From Welwitschia mirabilis (Eukaryota > Gnetophyta > Gnetopsida > Welwitschiales): a DNA stretch of 64,000 bases. The position numbers and the translations under genes are program-made. The notes under the pieces are model-generated. The model worked only from the letters and a program-made list of their open reading frames with translations, had not been told where the DNA came from and searched no databases. The stretch is taken from contig JBOZIK010000001.1 in the NCBI GenBank assembly GCA_051453625.1, positions 171,716,974 to 171,780,973 of the forward strand, given 5' to 3'. Positions 1 to 9,176 of the stretch are shown one piece after another. Positions within the stretch are counted from its first letter, which is position 1. The number at the start of each line of letters is the position of its first letter.

Positions 1-1050
1 AACCTCCTATTAGTCTTAATCCAGAGGCATTAATGAGTGCATTCATGCAGTTTCTATCACAAACAGTAAATCAAGGTTAAACCCCACAAATGAACAATGG
101 TACCAATCAACCTAACAAGGATGTGGGTATGAGAAAGTTAATTTAAAAATTTATTAAGTTAAATCCACCAAAGTTTATAAGAGGTCCAAACCTATCAAAG
201 AAAAATCATGGCTAAGTAATGTCAAAAAGATTATAAGTACTTTAGGATGTGATAAATATGAAAAGGCTTCTTTAGCTACCTACATGTTATAAGGAGAAGC
301 TAACTTATGGTGGAAAATAGAGATGGAAAAGCTAGATGAGTAGAACTTTCATGGAGAGAGAGTTTAAGCACATATTTAAAGAAAGTATATCACCAAGTTC
401 TACATTCATCAAAAGGTACCAAATTCTACAATCTTAGGCAAGCATGTAATGTGACCATAGCATTTGATGAAAGTAAATTTATGAAACTATTAAGATACGT
501 ATCACATATGCATCTTGATGAAGAAGCCAAAACAAATCTTTTCATTGATAGTATACTTCCTTTAGTTGCTACAGAAGTACCTATGTTCCAATCTAGAACT
601 TTATCGAAGGCTATAGAAAAAGTGAAAATAGTAGAGTAATATTGGTAAAGACATCAAGAAAACAAAAAAATAAATCTCTTCTAAGGATTCTAGCTTTAAG
701 GAAAATCAATTAAATGTGTCTCATTTTAATAAGACTTGGAATGTCAATAGGGGTAATGTTTCTAATAATAATAGCAAAAATAAGAATTTCAATCAAAACA
801 AGTATGGCCCATTCAAGAGGAATTAAAATGTTTCTAGTTAGAGTCATGTGAGCAATCAACCACAAAGATCTAATTTTAAGCAAGATCCAAGATAAAGTCA
901 TTATCTAGGTTAGTTTAATAATGGCTTTTAATGCTTCAATTGGAAAGGAAACCATAAGATTAAAGAATGTCCATTAGTTACTAAAAGCCATCCTTGCCAA
1001 TAATCAAAAAATCCTCAAGTATTACACACAGTTCAATAACCAAGTAGACG
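1..1050 (+). pseudogene. gag: gag relic with broken CCHC zinc knuckle
   Basis: Gag is the structural protein that packages retroelement RNA. Readable pieces include LNPPKF near 160, a GCDKYEKASLATYML-like block at 248-290 leading to LWWK near 310, and the open stretch 451-639 (62 codons; KLLRYVSHMHLDEEAKTN, ending KAIEKVKIVE), all typical of the chromovirus gag. The zinc knuckle lies at 932-973 and reads CFNWKGNHKIKECP. The usual spacing is CX2CX4HX4C, and one Cys codon appears to have been lost by a 3-bp deletion before the Trp. Many TAG/TAA stops and frame changes interrupt it. The true start lies left of the window or is lost. Confidence 0.85.
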
Positions 1051-1077
1051 CTTCGAGCAGTAGCAGATAATCAAGGG

Positions 1078-1370
1078 GTGCAATTTCAGAGCCTAGTTAT
1101 AAAAGGTAAAGCTTTACTTAATAATATAGAAATAATTATTTTATTTGATTATAAAGCAACTCATTATTTTATATCCTCTAAAGTTATTTTAAGAGAAAAA
1201 TTATGTTGTCCTCCAAGTGACAGATGCATAGAGCTTGCAAATGGGTCCATAGCTAAGTTTAATCATCAAGTCCAAAATTGTACTTTATCTATAAGTGAAA
1301 GAGATTTTAAGATTCAACTAATTGTTATCAATCTAAGAAAATGTGATGTTGTTTTGGGCATGGATTAGTT
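1078..1370 (+). pseudogene. Retroelement aspartic protease relic
   Basis: This 96-codon open stretch matches the retropepsin that cleaves Gag-Pol in Ty3/gypsy elements. The active-site block, normally DSGATHSFIS, reads DYKATHYFISS, with the Asp at 1147-1149; Ser-Gly has become Tyr-Lys. The second conserved block near the end reads VVLGMD followed by a stop, where the family has GMDWL; TGG to TAG explains that stop. It is catalytically dead as read, since the Gly after the catalytic Asp region is lost. Confidence 0.85.
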
Positions 1371-1371
1371 A

Positions 1372-2500
1372 ATGCAGTGTAAGGCTATTACAAATTATGA
1401 GAAGTGTCAAGTAGAGATGATAAATCATGGAAAAAGAATAACCTTTCAAGATCAATTCAAATTAGCTATGAATAACTTAATTAAAGCCAAGCATATAAAG
1501 AGAAAGATTGAGAAGGGATCATTAGTTTGTATGCTTTTTCTAAAATTAGCTAATATAAAGGAAGGAGGAACTTTAGTGGGGAATATACCAATATTCCAAG
1601 ATTATCTTGATGTATTTACAATAGAACTACCAAGAATGCCACCTATTCAAGAAGTTGAGTTTACTATTAATTTGATTCCAGGAACTCAACCTATTTCTAA
1701 GGAACCTTATAAAATGTCTCCTACAAAAATAAAAGAATTAAAAATTTAAATTAAAAAAATTTTATAAAAAGGTTTTATTCATCCTATTGTATCATTATGG
1801 GGTGCACCAGCATTATTTGTAAAGAAAAAGGATGGAATACTTAGGTTATGCATTGATTACAAATAGTTAAATAAAGTTCCAATGAAGAACAACTACTCAT
1901 TGCCAAGAATAAATGATCTTTTTGATCAAATCAAGAAAGATAAGGTATTTTTCAAAGTTGATTTAAAATTTAAATATCATCAAATTTGAATTAAGGAAGA
2001 AAATATTCACAAAATAGCTTTTAGAATTTACTATGGACGTTATGAATTCACTGTCATGCCTTTTGGTTTAACTAATGTCTCTACAGTATTCATTAGCCTT
2101 ATGAATCACATTTTTTAAACATATCTTAACTCCTTTATAATTGTTTTCATTTATAAGTCTTATAAGGAACATGAGAAACACTTGATAATAGTCTGAGATA
2201 CTTTAAGAAATTATCGACTATATGCTAACATAGAAAAATGTTTTTTTTTTTTAAGAAGGAATACATTCAGTTCTTGGGTTACATAGTATTTAAGGAAGGT
2301 ATTTTAGTTAATTTAGATGAAGTTAAGGTGATTATGGAATGACCAACACCTATAATTATTACTAAAGTTAGAATCTTTCTTAGTCTTGCTAGCTATTATC
2401 ATCTATTCATCTTTAAATTATCTAAGATAGCTTCTCCTTTAACAAGTCTCTTAAGAAAAAATAAAGATTTTTAGTGGACAAAAAAATTTCAATAATTCTT
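1372..2500 (+). pseudogene. Reverse transcriptase relic lacking the catalytic Asp pair
   Basis: The first 125 codons (1372-1749) are the protease-to-RT linker, ending in the conserved EVEFTINLIPGTQPISKEPY region. RT follows with [19 protein letters not shown] near 1776-1832, LRLCIDYK-stop-LNKV near 1840-1877, the DLKFKYHQI block near 1960-1986, and [12 protein letters not shown] near 2040-2075. The catalytic FIDD box should follow VFI at 2143-2151, but the sequence runs directly into YKSYKEHEKHL, so about six codons including both catalytic Asp are missing. A stop in the YHQI-stop-IKEE segment is explained by CGA to TGA, and the one in YK-stop-LNK by CAG to TAG. Confidence 0.9.
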
Positions 2501-2519
2501 TATTATATTAAAGAGTGTC

Positions 2520-2773
2520 TAACTAGTACTCCAGTGTTAGCAATGCGAGATGATTGTAAGACTTTTTTAGTTTACACTCATGCTTTAGAAGAGGGCCTTG
2601 GAGCTATTCTTGAACAAGATAAAAGAGTAATAGCCTATGGATAAAGGCAAATTAAGATACATTAGGGGAATTATCCTATTTATGATATTGAATTAGCTGC
2701 AGTAATATTTTCTTTAAAGTTATGGAAGCATTACCTCTATGATGTTAAATTTCAAGTTTAGACTGATCATAAG
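2520..2773 (+). pseudogene. RNase H relic
   Basis: RNase H removes the RNA strand during reverse transcription. Visible blocks are FLVYTHALEEGLGAILEQD (consensus YTDAS...GLGAVL; the first catalytic Asp is now His), RVIAYG, and GNYPIYDIELAAVIFSLKLW followed by KHYLYDVKFQV and TDHK immediately before the gap. The YTDHK box is the conserved C-terminal block of gypsy RNase H. Stops interrupt the frame at the QL and FQV-stop-TDHK positions. Confidence 0.85.
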
Positions 2774-2857
2774 NNNNNNNNNNNNNNNNNNNNNNNNNNN
2801 NNNNNNNNNNNNNNNNNNNNNNNNNNNNNNNNNNNNNNNNNNNNNNNNNNNNNNNNN
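2774..2857. other. Assembly gap (84 N)
   Basis: The run of N falls inside the RNase H/integrase linker of the left-hand gypsy relic. The same element continues in the same orientation on the other side, so the join is plausible. Confidence 0.99.
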
Positions 2858-3320
2858 ATTTTATATCATGAGGGCAAAGGAAATAAAATTTCAAGTGCTC
2901 TTAGTAGACATGGCTATCTTCAAATAATTATGAAAATTCAAAGTCATATACCTCTTATTATTTTAGAGGGTCAAAACAAAGATGAAAACTGTGAAAAATT
3001 AAAGGATTAGTCAGAGAAATTAACAAATTCAAGAGACTTTAGTATTAATGCTAAGCGTATTATTAAATTTAAGGGAAGATTCTTGGCTCCTAATGTAGAT
3101 GAAGTCAGACAAAAGCTAATGTTTGAATTTTATAATCCTCTAATATCAGGTTAACTTGAAGGAATAAAAATGTATCAAAATATGAAGTAAAAATTTTGGT
3201 GGCTAGGAATGAAAAAGGATATAGCAGAATTTGTATTAAAGTTTTTAAATTGTTAACAAGTTAAGCCAAAATATAGGAATTCAACAAGACTACTCTATCC
3301 TCATAATGTTTTAAAATATA
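2858..3320 (+). pseudogene. Integrase N-terminal (zinc-binding) relic
   Basis: After the gap the frame resumes with the pre-integrase region. The HHCC zinc-binding block reads ISG-stop-LEGIKMYQNMK, FWWLGMKKDIAEFV, then KFLNC-stop-QVKPKYRN, ending in LLYPHN before the next gap. The family consensus has KCLTCQQVK, so the first Cys has become Phe. The catalytic core is not present, because the sequence stops at the gap at 3321. Confidence 0.8.
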
Positions 3321-3420
3321 NNNNNNNNNNNNNNNNNNNNNNNNNNNNNNNNNNNNNNNNNNNNNNNNNNNNNNNNNNNNNNNNNNNNNNNNNNNNNNNN
3401 NNNNNNNNNNNNNNNNNNNN
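3321..3420. other. Assembly gap (100 N) at an orientation switch
   Basis: Left of the gap is plus-strand Tekay-like integrase; right of it is minus-strand Athila-like integrase. A 100-N gap conventionally marks unknown size, so the true content between the two is unknown. Confidence 0.99.
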
Positions 3421-3960
3421 ATCATCTTATCCTCTCTCCATAATCAGCATAATTGCATCTAAACTTGTATAAATGTCCTACAAAAGTACTCCAAATATAC
3501 CATCAAATTCCTACAAATTGGCATCGCAACAATAATTTTCTTAAAGAATTTTACCACTATTTCAGCATATTTTATTAAGATGCACGTGCCTCAATTCATT
3601 TAGCTATATAATCAACACAAATAAGAAAGTACTGATGCCTATTTAAGAGTGGATAAGGGCCTTAAAAATAAATTCTCCAAATATTAAAGGGTTTACTAGC
3701 AAGAATAGGATTTAGGAGTATCAAATGCATTTATGAAAGACTTCCTAATTTTTTACAATTATCACAAGATTTGCAATAAAATAGAAGTCTTTAAAAATGG
3801 ATAGCCAATGGAATACAAATTGGAGGACTTTCATAATAGTTTTATTGGCTAAATAATGATCCCCATAAACCTTAGAATGGCAATATTTAAGAATGTCATG
3901 TATTTTATTTTAGAGTGGAAATTTATGAATGAATTAGTCTAGACAATACTTGAAAAGTTA
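3421..3960 (-). pseudogene. Integrase relic of the Athila-like element
   Basis: On the minus strand the zinc-finger end is preserved as CKSCDNCKKLGSLS (plus coordinates about 3738-3776), with both Cys of the last CX2C pair. The core follows: a FNIWRIYFWGPYP-like block (consensus DVWGIDFMGPFP; the catalytic Asp appears as Tyr) and ICVDYIAKWIEA (consensus VAVDYVSKWVEA) around 3600-3660. The rest of the core runs into the gap. Stops at Trp and Gln codons are consistent with TGG or CAG decay. Confidence 0.85.
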
Positions 3961-4189
3961 TAAACTATCCCAAAAGAAGTATTTCACCTGGATTAAGAAT
4001 CTTTTTTTAATCATTAGGGGTCTAACGAGAAGGATTAATCTTTGAAACTAGGTATTTTGCAATATCCATGAATCAAGGTATTTCCTTAACCAAAAAGATA
4101 TGTTCATTAGGGAAAGTATTATTAATGGATAAAGGTGTTTGTAGATTTTATTGAGTTATCTATGGAATGTAATCTACGAGTAAATTATC

Positions 4190-4640
4190 AAATCCCTTTT
4201 TGTATTTACTATCTAAGTCAAACTCCTACAATAGAGGGATCTACTTGATTAGTCTTGGTTTTGAATGTTGTTTAACAAAATGATATCCAAAGGTTAAGTG
4301 ATCTATACAGATAACCACCTTAGATCCTAAAAGATATTACCCTAATTTCTTTAGGGCAAAGACTATATCCAATAGTCCTTTCTCTAGTGTAGTTAAACTG
4401 AGTATCATTTAATGTTTTACTAACATAATAGAATATGGTTGGTTTTCTATCTATCCTTTATCCTAACATAGCTCCAACTACATAAGTACTAGCATTGCAC
4501 ATGAGTTCAAAAGGTAACTACCAGTTAAGTGGTTAGATGATGGAAGCGAAAGTGAGTTTTTCTTTAAGTTGTTTGAAAGTCTATTGACACTTGGGGTTTT
4601 AATTGAAAAAGACATCTTTGCTTAAGAGATCATATAATGG
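4190..4640 (-). pseudogene. RNase H relic of the Athila-like element
   Basis: Minus-strand reading gives FKQLKEKL near 4580, MCNASTYVVGAMLG near 4460-4505 (consensus CDASNYAVGAVLG; the first catalytic Asp is Asn, a G-to-A change), FYYVSKTLNDTQFNYT, and VVICIDHLTF near 4290-4320 (consensus YTDHAAL), followed by KPRLIK. These are the ordered RNase H blocks of Athila/Tat elements. Several stops make it non-functional. Confidence 0.85.
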
Positions 4641-4699
4641 TTTACATATTTTGCTAAAATACTTAAGGAATCTCATGTAATATCTTGCATGTCTTAAGA

Positions 4700-5830
4700 A
4701 AGATCTAATGTTTTTTTTCTTTTGGGAGTTGATAGGTATGTGATTAGATAAACTTTCATAGGATCTACTTGGATTTCTTCTTTAAAGATGAGACGTCCTA
4801 ATGCTATTCCTTTATTAACCATGAAGTGACATCTTTTCAAGCTAAGCATAAGGTGTTTTTCTATACATCATGTAAGGACAAGCTCTAAGTTATGCAAAGA
4901 ATGATTGAAAGAGACTATGTAGATCGAGGAATCATTCATAAATATTCTGATAGTTGAATCTAATAAATCAGAGAAAATCCAAATCATGCAATGTTGGAAT
5001 GTTAAAGGCACATTACATAACCTAAAAGTCATTCGTTTATAGGGAAAATCTACATAAGAATAGGTGAATGTAGTTTCATCTTAATCCTCAGAGGTAATTT
5101 TTATTTGATTATATCCTAAATACCCAACTAAGAAATAGTAAAATGGATGCCCTACAAGTTGTTCCAAGATCTGATTAAAGAAAGGAAGAAAGAAATAATC
5201 CTTTCTTAAGACGGATTTTAATTTTTTATAGTTAATGCACATCCTTCATTTTACTATGAGTCTAGTAGGAATAAGTTTGTAATGTTCACTTGGGACTAGG
5301 ATAATTCCAAATTTCTTTACTATAGTTTGAATTGGACTTATCCATTTACNNNNNNNNNNNNNNNNNNNNNNNNNNNNNNNNNNNNNNNNNNNNNNNNNNN
5401 NNNNNNNNNNNNNNNNNNNNNNNNNNNNNNNNNNNNNNNNNNNNNNNNNTTGTATTCATTTGGGATTAGTATAATTTTATATTTCTTTACTATAGTATAG
5501 GTTAAACTTATCCATTTTCTAGTTGACATGGGTAGATAATTCCATTATCTAAGAGCTTGATCACTTCATTTTTAATTACATTCTTTAGTATTGGGTTTAT
5601 CCATATTTGGGCTTTTATGGATGACTTGGGATTTTCTTCTAAGTAAATCTGATGCATGTAGATGCTGGGGTTAATGTCCTTAATCTCTGAAATATTTCAT
5701 CATATTTCTTGCTTATGCTTTTTTAAAAGATTTAGCAACTCAGCTTCTTGAGTTAAGGTTAAGGAAGAATTGATGACTATTAAAAAGGTGGAATTTTCTC
5801 CTAAGAAAGCATATTTGAGATAGTTTGACA
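4700..5830 (-). pseudogene. Reverse transcriptase relic of the Athila-like element
   Basis: On the minus strand this starts with LKYAFLGENSTFLIVINSS near 5770-5830, the RT N-terminal extension of Athila elements, then SIYMHQIYLEE and NEVIKLLDNGIIYPC near 5530-5600. Past an internal gap it continues with WRMCINYKKL, the NQI block, KRMTFRLCNVPLTFQHCM near 4990-5040 and IFMNDSSIY near 4929-4955. The catalytic pair reads ND instead of DD, again a single G-to-A change. The gap at 5350-5449 lies inside this domain and both of its flanks encode the same RT segment. Confidence 0.88.
5350..5449. other. Assembly gap (100 N) with duplicated flanks
   Basis: About 70 bases before the gap (5275-5349) and after it (5450-5525) are similar but not identical. 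On the minus strand both encode the same RT segment (KWISPIQTIVKKFGIILVP versus KWISLTYTIVKKYKIILIP). The joined contigs therefore repeat one stretch of the element. Confidence 0.9.
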
Positions 5831-5979
5831 AAGGCTTAAGTTCAAGGGTAGTTTCATGTCAAGTAATAGGGCATAATTTTTGAGAAGAGTCTAAGTCATT
5901 ATGAGTGGAGAATTCTAGGTTTTCTAATAGGCTTTCTATCCTATCCATGTACTCTACCCCTTCATCCTTTTACATGACA

Positions 5980-6360
5980 TTGAAAACATTTAGTTCTATT
6001 GTCATATTACAAAAGGAGATTTTCATGAATTCATTCCTATAATTACTTAAAGTATTTAAAGTTGTTACGAAAGGTCTCCCTAAGATGATAGACATTGATT
6101 AGTTCATTATATTCTCCATGTCCAAAACTAGAAAATCCATCAAAAATAATACCTATCACCCCTAACAATGACATCCTGTATACAGCTAATGGTATTTTTA
6201 TAGAATTACTAGCTAAATGGAGTTGGAGTTTTGTATTCTTAAGCCCTTCTAAGCTTAAATCTTTATAGGATTTATAGGGGACTAACTTTACACTGGCTAC
6301 TAAGTCTAATAAGGCTTGGTTAAGTCACTTATTCCCTATGTTAACTGTGATTGTGAGACA
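5980..6360 (-). pseudogene. Aspartic protease relic of the Athila-like element
   Basis: The minus strand reads ALLDLVASVKLVPYKSYKDL at about 6270-6325 (consensus ALLDLGASVNLLPYSVYK), then LQLHLASNSIKIPLAVY near 6190-6245, and LREPFVTTLNTL near 6050-6090 (consensus LGRPFLATGRALID). The catalytic Asp is retained but the following Gly is Val. Spacing between the blocks is normal for the family. Confidence 0.85.
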
Positions 6361-6399
6361 TATAGGATCTTTATAGTTGGATGAAAATTGATTTTGAAG

Positions 6400-6770
6400 G
6401 ATTACATTTATTTGTTGTACTAGAAATTATTTGCTCTTAACATTCATGTGTCTTTTCATAGTGCACATGTCTTTGAGGAATTTCTCATAGGAAGATACCT
6501 TTTTAGTGACTTCTAGGAGAGGGATATTTATCAAAACTTTCTTAGATATCTCTAAAGCCTCTAATTATTTTTTTAATGATATTGTCCTTCCTAAGCTATT
6601 GGGAAAAAGGTAGGGGTTCTTTGTATATGGGACATTTATTTTCTATTTTTTCATATTTTAAATTGGGGTTGGTTTTTTTATTTTGCTTTTATTTTGCATA
6701 AGTATATTTTCTAATTCTTTTTCTACTTCTAAGGTGAATGAACTTAATCTCTTCTATGTGTGTGTGTTCT
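6400..6770 (-). pseudogene. gag: gag C-terminal relic of the Athila-like element
   Basis: The minus strand reads LRSRKRIRK near 6730, then PYLFPNSLGRT near 6600, and INIPLLEVTKKVSSYEKFL followed by KDMCTMKRHMNV near 6440-6540. The INIPLL...YAKFLKDLC motif is characteristic of the gag-protease junction of Athila elements. The N-terminal part of gag, expected above 6770, was not recognised. Confidence 0.8.
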
Positions 6771-6999
6771 TTCCCTTTAGTAAATGTAACTCCCTTCAGA
6801 TTTGGTTAAGCACTCATGGAAAATTTGCCTATTTCCATTTATTTTAGAATGGAAAGAATTTGGATTTGCATTTGTTGAAATTATTAAAGGACTTATTTGA
6901 GATTATTTAATGTTGAGGAATGTTGTTTTAAATTCTGTTCATGGTTGTAATTAAGTTACACATGTGTTTCCATGAATTTTCTTATTGATTCCTTAAAAA

Positions 7000-7293
7000 G
7001 TGAAGATGAAAGTGGTTTTTCGTAATTCAATGAAAAAGTATGAGAAGATTTTAAAGGATATGAGTTTTTTGATTGGTTTATTTGATTTTGGCTGTATGAA
7101 TTATTCCATTTCTAAGAAAAAATGGGATGATTTTGCCATACAGTGTTGTAAGTATTGGAGTAAGGGTTGTTTTTTTGATTTTGCCATTAGTGCCCTACTA
7201 CATTTACTTACTCATAGGAATGAAGGTGAACTCAACTATTTCGTAGATGACTATATGACAAATCAGGCATTATGGCCTATTGATAATAGGTAA
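7000..7293 (+). CDS. Unassigned 97-codon open stretch
   Basis: An uninterrupted plus-strand reading frame runs opposite to the surrounding Athila-like relic. It is rich in Lys, Phe, Asp and Cys and starts MKMKVVFRNSMKKYEKILKD. No domain, signal peptide or membrane segment is evident. The piece KKYEKILKDM superficially resembles the SYEKFLKDM of Athila gag, but that gag lies on the opposite strand a few hundred bases away, so the likeness may be chance. I cannot assign a function, and it could be a random open frame in AT-rich DNA. Confidence 0.2.
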   Translation: MKMKVVFRNSMKKYEKILKDMSFLIGLFDFGCMNYSISKKKWDDFAIQCCKYWSKGCFFDFAISALLHLLTHRNEGELNYFVDDYMTNQALWPIDNR

Positions 7294-7310
7294 AGGTGAG
7301 TGTGAGATGG

Positions 7311-7440
7311 TTAGTGTAATGTCCACTTTCTTGATAACCAAAAAGTATAATGTTATGCTATTACACAAATGTGATACCCCAAAATTAACAATTGAAAAGA
7401 CTTCATGTAGCTTTGATACCAATATGTAGAGCCCTTGTTA
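7311..7440 (-). repeat. Primer-binding-site-like repeat block (initiator-Met type, reversed)
   Basis: The plus strand contains TGTGATACCCC near 7371 and CTTTGATACCAA at 7417-7432; the latter read on the minus strand is TTGGTATCAAAG, close to the initiator-Met PBS TGGTATCAGAG. The whole block (AATGTCCACTTTCTTGATAACC...) resembles 39108-39240 and 47585-47715. It probably marks the 3' end of an LTR plus PBS of a minus-strand retroelement, but the neighbouring LTR body cannot be delimited here. Confidence 0.5.
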
Positions 7441-7857
7441 TTCTCATTAACTCCCAAATGTAATGCAGAAAAATATAGTGTAATTAGTTCATCAAAATTT
7501 TACTATTTATTAAAATTAAATAGTAAGGCTTATGCAAGGTATCAAAATGGAATACTTAAGACGGGCGAATAACACAGTTTAAATTAGATTTTAATTCTCC
7601 CCTTTGATTGAATCTACTATGTAAAATTCAAATGAAGAGGCAAATCCCTTAGGGAACTATTTAATTAAATATTACAATTTACTTTAAGAAATATATTATC
7701 CATCAAATACTTTTATAAGAATAATTAAGGGAATCCTTTATTTGCATATTACAATTCATCCAAGAAATATTTATTATGCATTATATGGAAATATATATTT
7801 ATATAACGTTTTTATAATTTGAGGTATGGTAAAAGGTTTGCAAAAAAAAATTATTGT

Positions 7858-7935
7858 ATTGGGTATTCGAAACCAAGACCTCTTAATCAACAACTTAACT
7901 TTGTTCCATTAACCACTCATGCTGCAAGTCTTAAC
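7858..7935 (-). repeat. tRNA-like (SINE-type or tRNA pseudogene) sequence
   Basis: On the minus strand a box A-like piece (GCATGAGTGGTTAATGGAAC) is followed about 35 bases later by a box B-like piece (GGTTTCGAATACC; consensus GGTTCGANNCC). The arrangement resembles a Leu/Ser-type tRNA head. There is no convincing full cloverleaf and no CCA-ready acceptor stem, so this is not called a functional tRNA. Confidence 0.4.
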
Positions 7936-7984
7936 ACACTTTCATCATTCGCATTAACCAAGGACTCCAAATTTTTATCCATTG

Positions 7985-8062
7985 TTCAATGAAGGATTCG
8001 GACCCGAGAGCCATAACTTGAGGGGCTAACAGCTTTACCTCTAACCACTAGGCATATCTTTC
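7985..8062 (-). repeat. Second tRNA-like sequence, same orientation
   Basis: The minus strand reads ATGCCTAGTGGTTAGAGG (box A-like) and, about 30 bases on, GGGTCCGAATCC (box B with one mismatch). It lies about 130 bp from the first tRNA-like unit and in the same orientation. Tandem tRNA-like heads suggest a SINE or a composite repeat rather than a tRNA gene. Confidence 0.4.
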
Positions 8063-8240
8063 TTTTACGTGGATTGGAGTGGCCTAAGATGATAGCACAT
8101 GGATTGCTGAATGAAAGAGGAGAGTTGATGAATCGGATGAGGGACGAAATCAAGTACTAAAAGTTTCATACGGCTTTTCGTTTGTGACAGCGCTATGTAT
8201 TAGCCCTTTTAACACTCACCACATTGATTACCAATCACCA

Positions 8241-9030
8241 TCACGGAAGAGAAGGCGAAGGTGAAATCGGTGAGGGATCTGAGTGAAGTTTTGTAGAGAG
8301 AGAGAGAGATGTGCGCAGCCACTTTTGGAAGGAAACTACACTATGGAGTAGAAATGACATAATTCTGTGGAGAAGGGAGGGAGGAGTACTACGCCGCATG
8401 ATTCTGTGGAGGAGCAAGTGTAAAGGCTTTGTTTCCAGCTGTCGCTTAATGGTAAAACAGTAAAAATAAGGAGAAACAAGGGAGTGGTTGGTGTTCATGC
8501 TTTACGGCAAATCATAGAGAGTTTGACGTTTGCTTTTAATTAATGCCTTCTATCATTGGTGTAACGGCGAGGGAGGAAAAAGGTCAAGCAGAGGGTCGGG
8601 TAAAAAAAAAAAATGGAGGAGACATCGGTGAAGCGTGGCCCAAGGAAACAGATGAAAAGATGCAGTGCATGAGAGACAACCGTTAGAGCTATGAACGATG
8701 TGAAAGCTCTTAGAGCTCTTAATGCTTTGGATGGTTAAGACATTTTGAGTGAGGATAAGTGCTTACAAAGGCATTATAGTGCCTTGAACAGTATTGGCAA
8801 ATAACACTTTATAGGATGATAAATGAGAAGAATAATGTGCGTTCACTAGTGGAAGAGGGACCGTTGAAATGCAAAATATAGGGAGATTTTCTTTTAGAAG
8901 GCATTAGATTCCATGGTTTAGTTGCAATGAGGGGGAAATTTGAGTGCTTCAGAAAAGCATCTATACATAGAAGAAGAAGCGATGAAGCATTGATTGATGA
9001 GGGTTGTTGAGGCAATCTATAGTGCGTCTA
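8241..9030 (+). pseudogene. GC-richer gene-like island, unidentified
   Basis: This island has visibly higher G+C than its surroundings. From an ATG at 8613 the plus strand reads MEETSVKRGPRKQMKRCSA, then after one TGA (TGG decay would restore Trp) ETTVRAMNDVKALRALNALDG, and after one TAA DILSEDKCLQRHYSALNSIG, to about 8810. In another frame 8817-9010 reads MINEKNNVRSLVEEGPLKCKI, one TAG, then GDFLLEGIRFHG...RRRSDEALIDEG. Upstream are GA-rich runs like a plant 5' leader, at 8296-8310. The frames are gene-like with few stops compared with neighbouring relics. I do not recognise the family. It could be a captured gene fragment inside a transposon or an old pseudogene. A minus-strand open frame at 8241-8498 is an alternative reading. 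Confidence 0.3.
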
Positions 9031-9115
9031 CCAAGAGAACATCATACAAAGTAGAAAATCCGATAATGGGTTAATAATCATAAGCGTTGCATAACTAGTA
9101 TTGCATGTACTATTA

Positions 9116-9160
9116 AGGTGATACACTAAGAGGTCATGAGTTTGAGTTTAAAAAATCACA
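9116..9160 (+). repeat. tRNA-like box B fragment, opposite orientation
   Basis: The stretch AAGAGGTCATGAGTTTGAG resembles, in the opposite orientation, the AAGAGGTCTTGGTTTCGAAT piece of the tRNA-like unit at 7858-7935. The two face each other across 1.2 kb that includes the GC-richer island. Confidence 0.3.
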
Positions 9161-9176
9161 TTTTATTATTCTTCCA

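Larger units (their letters stand above)
1..3320 (+). mobile_element. Decayed Ty3/gypsy (Tekay/Del-like chromovirus) gag-pol, 5' and 3' truncated
   Basis: Translated piecewise, this stretch gives gag, a zinc knuckle, aspartic protease, reverse transcriptase, RNase H and the start of integrase, in the order typical of Ty3/gypsy elements on the plus strand. It begins inside gag at the window edge and ends at an assembly gap inside integrase, so neither LTR is visible. Stops and frameshifts occur throughout and no domain is intact. The gag block at 451-639 resembles the gag block at 60232-60426 of the element at the right end, so the two probably belong to the same family. It is a non-functional relic. 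Confidence 0.9.
3421..6770 (-). mobile_element. Decayed Athila/Tat-like Ty3/gypsy element, minus strand
   Basis: Read on the minus strand from about 6770 down to 3421, the order is gag C-terminus, aspartic protease, RT, RNase H, integrase. The RT has the Athila-type blocks RMTFRLCNVPLTFQ and RIFMNDSSIY (consensus RMPFGLCNAPATFQ, FMDDFSVY), which distinguish it from the Tekay relic to the left. Stops are frequent but domain order is preserved over 3.3 kb. The integrase end is lost in the gap at 3321-3420. The 5' LTR is not clearly visible; primer-binding-site-like sequence occurs at 7417-7432. Confidence 0.88.

Noticed and set aside
7858-8062. Functional tRNA genes
   Set aside because: Box A and box B-like pieces are present, but I could not form a complete cloverleaf with paired acceptor and anticodon stems.
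8241-8498. 85-codon minus-strand frame as an independent gene
   Set aside because: Its Ser/Leu/His-rich composition reflects antisense GA-rich and GGA-rich DNA, and it contains an internal near-repeat; I kept only the island as a whole at low confidence.
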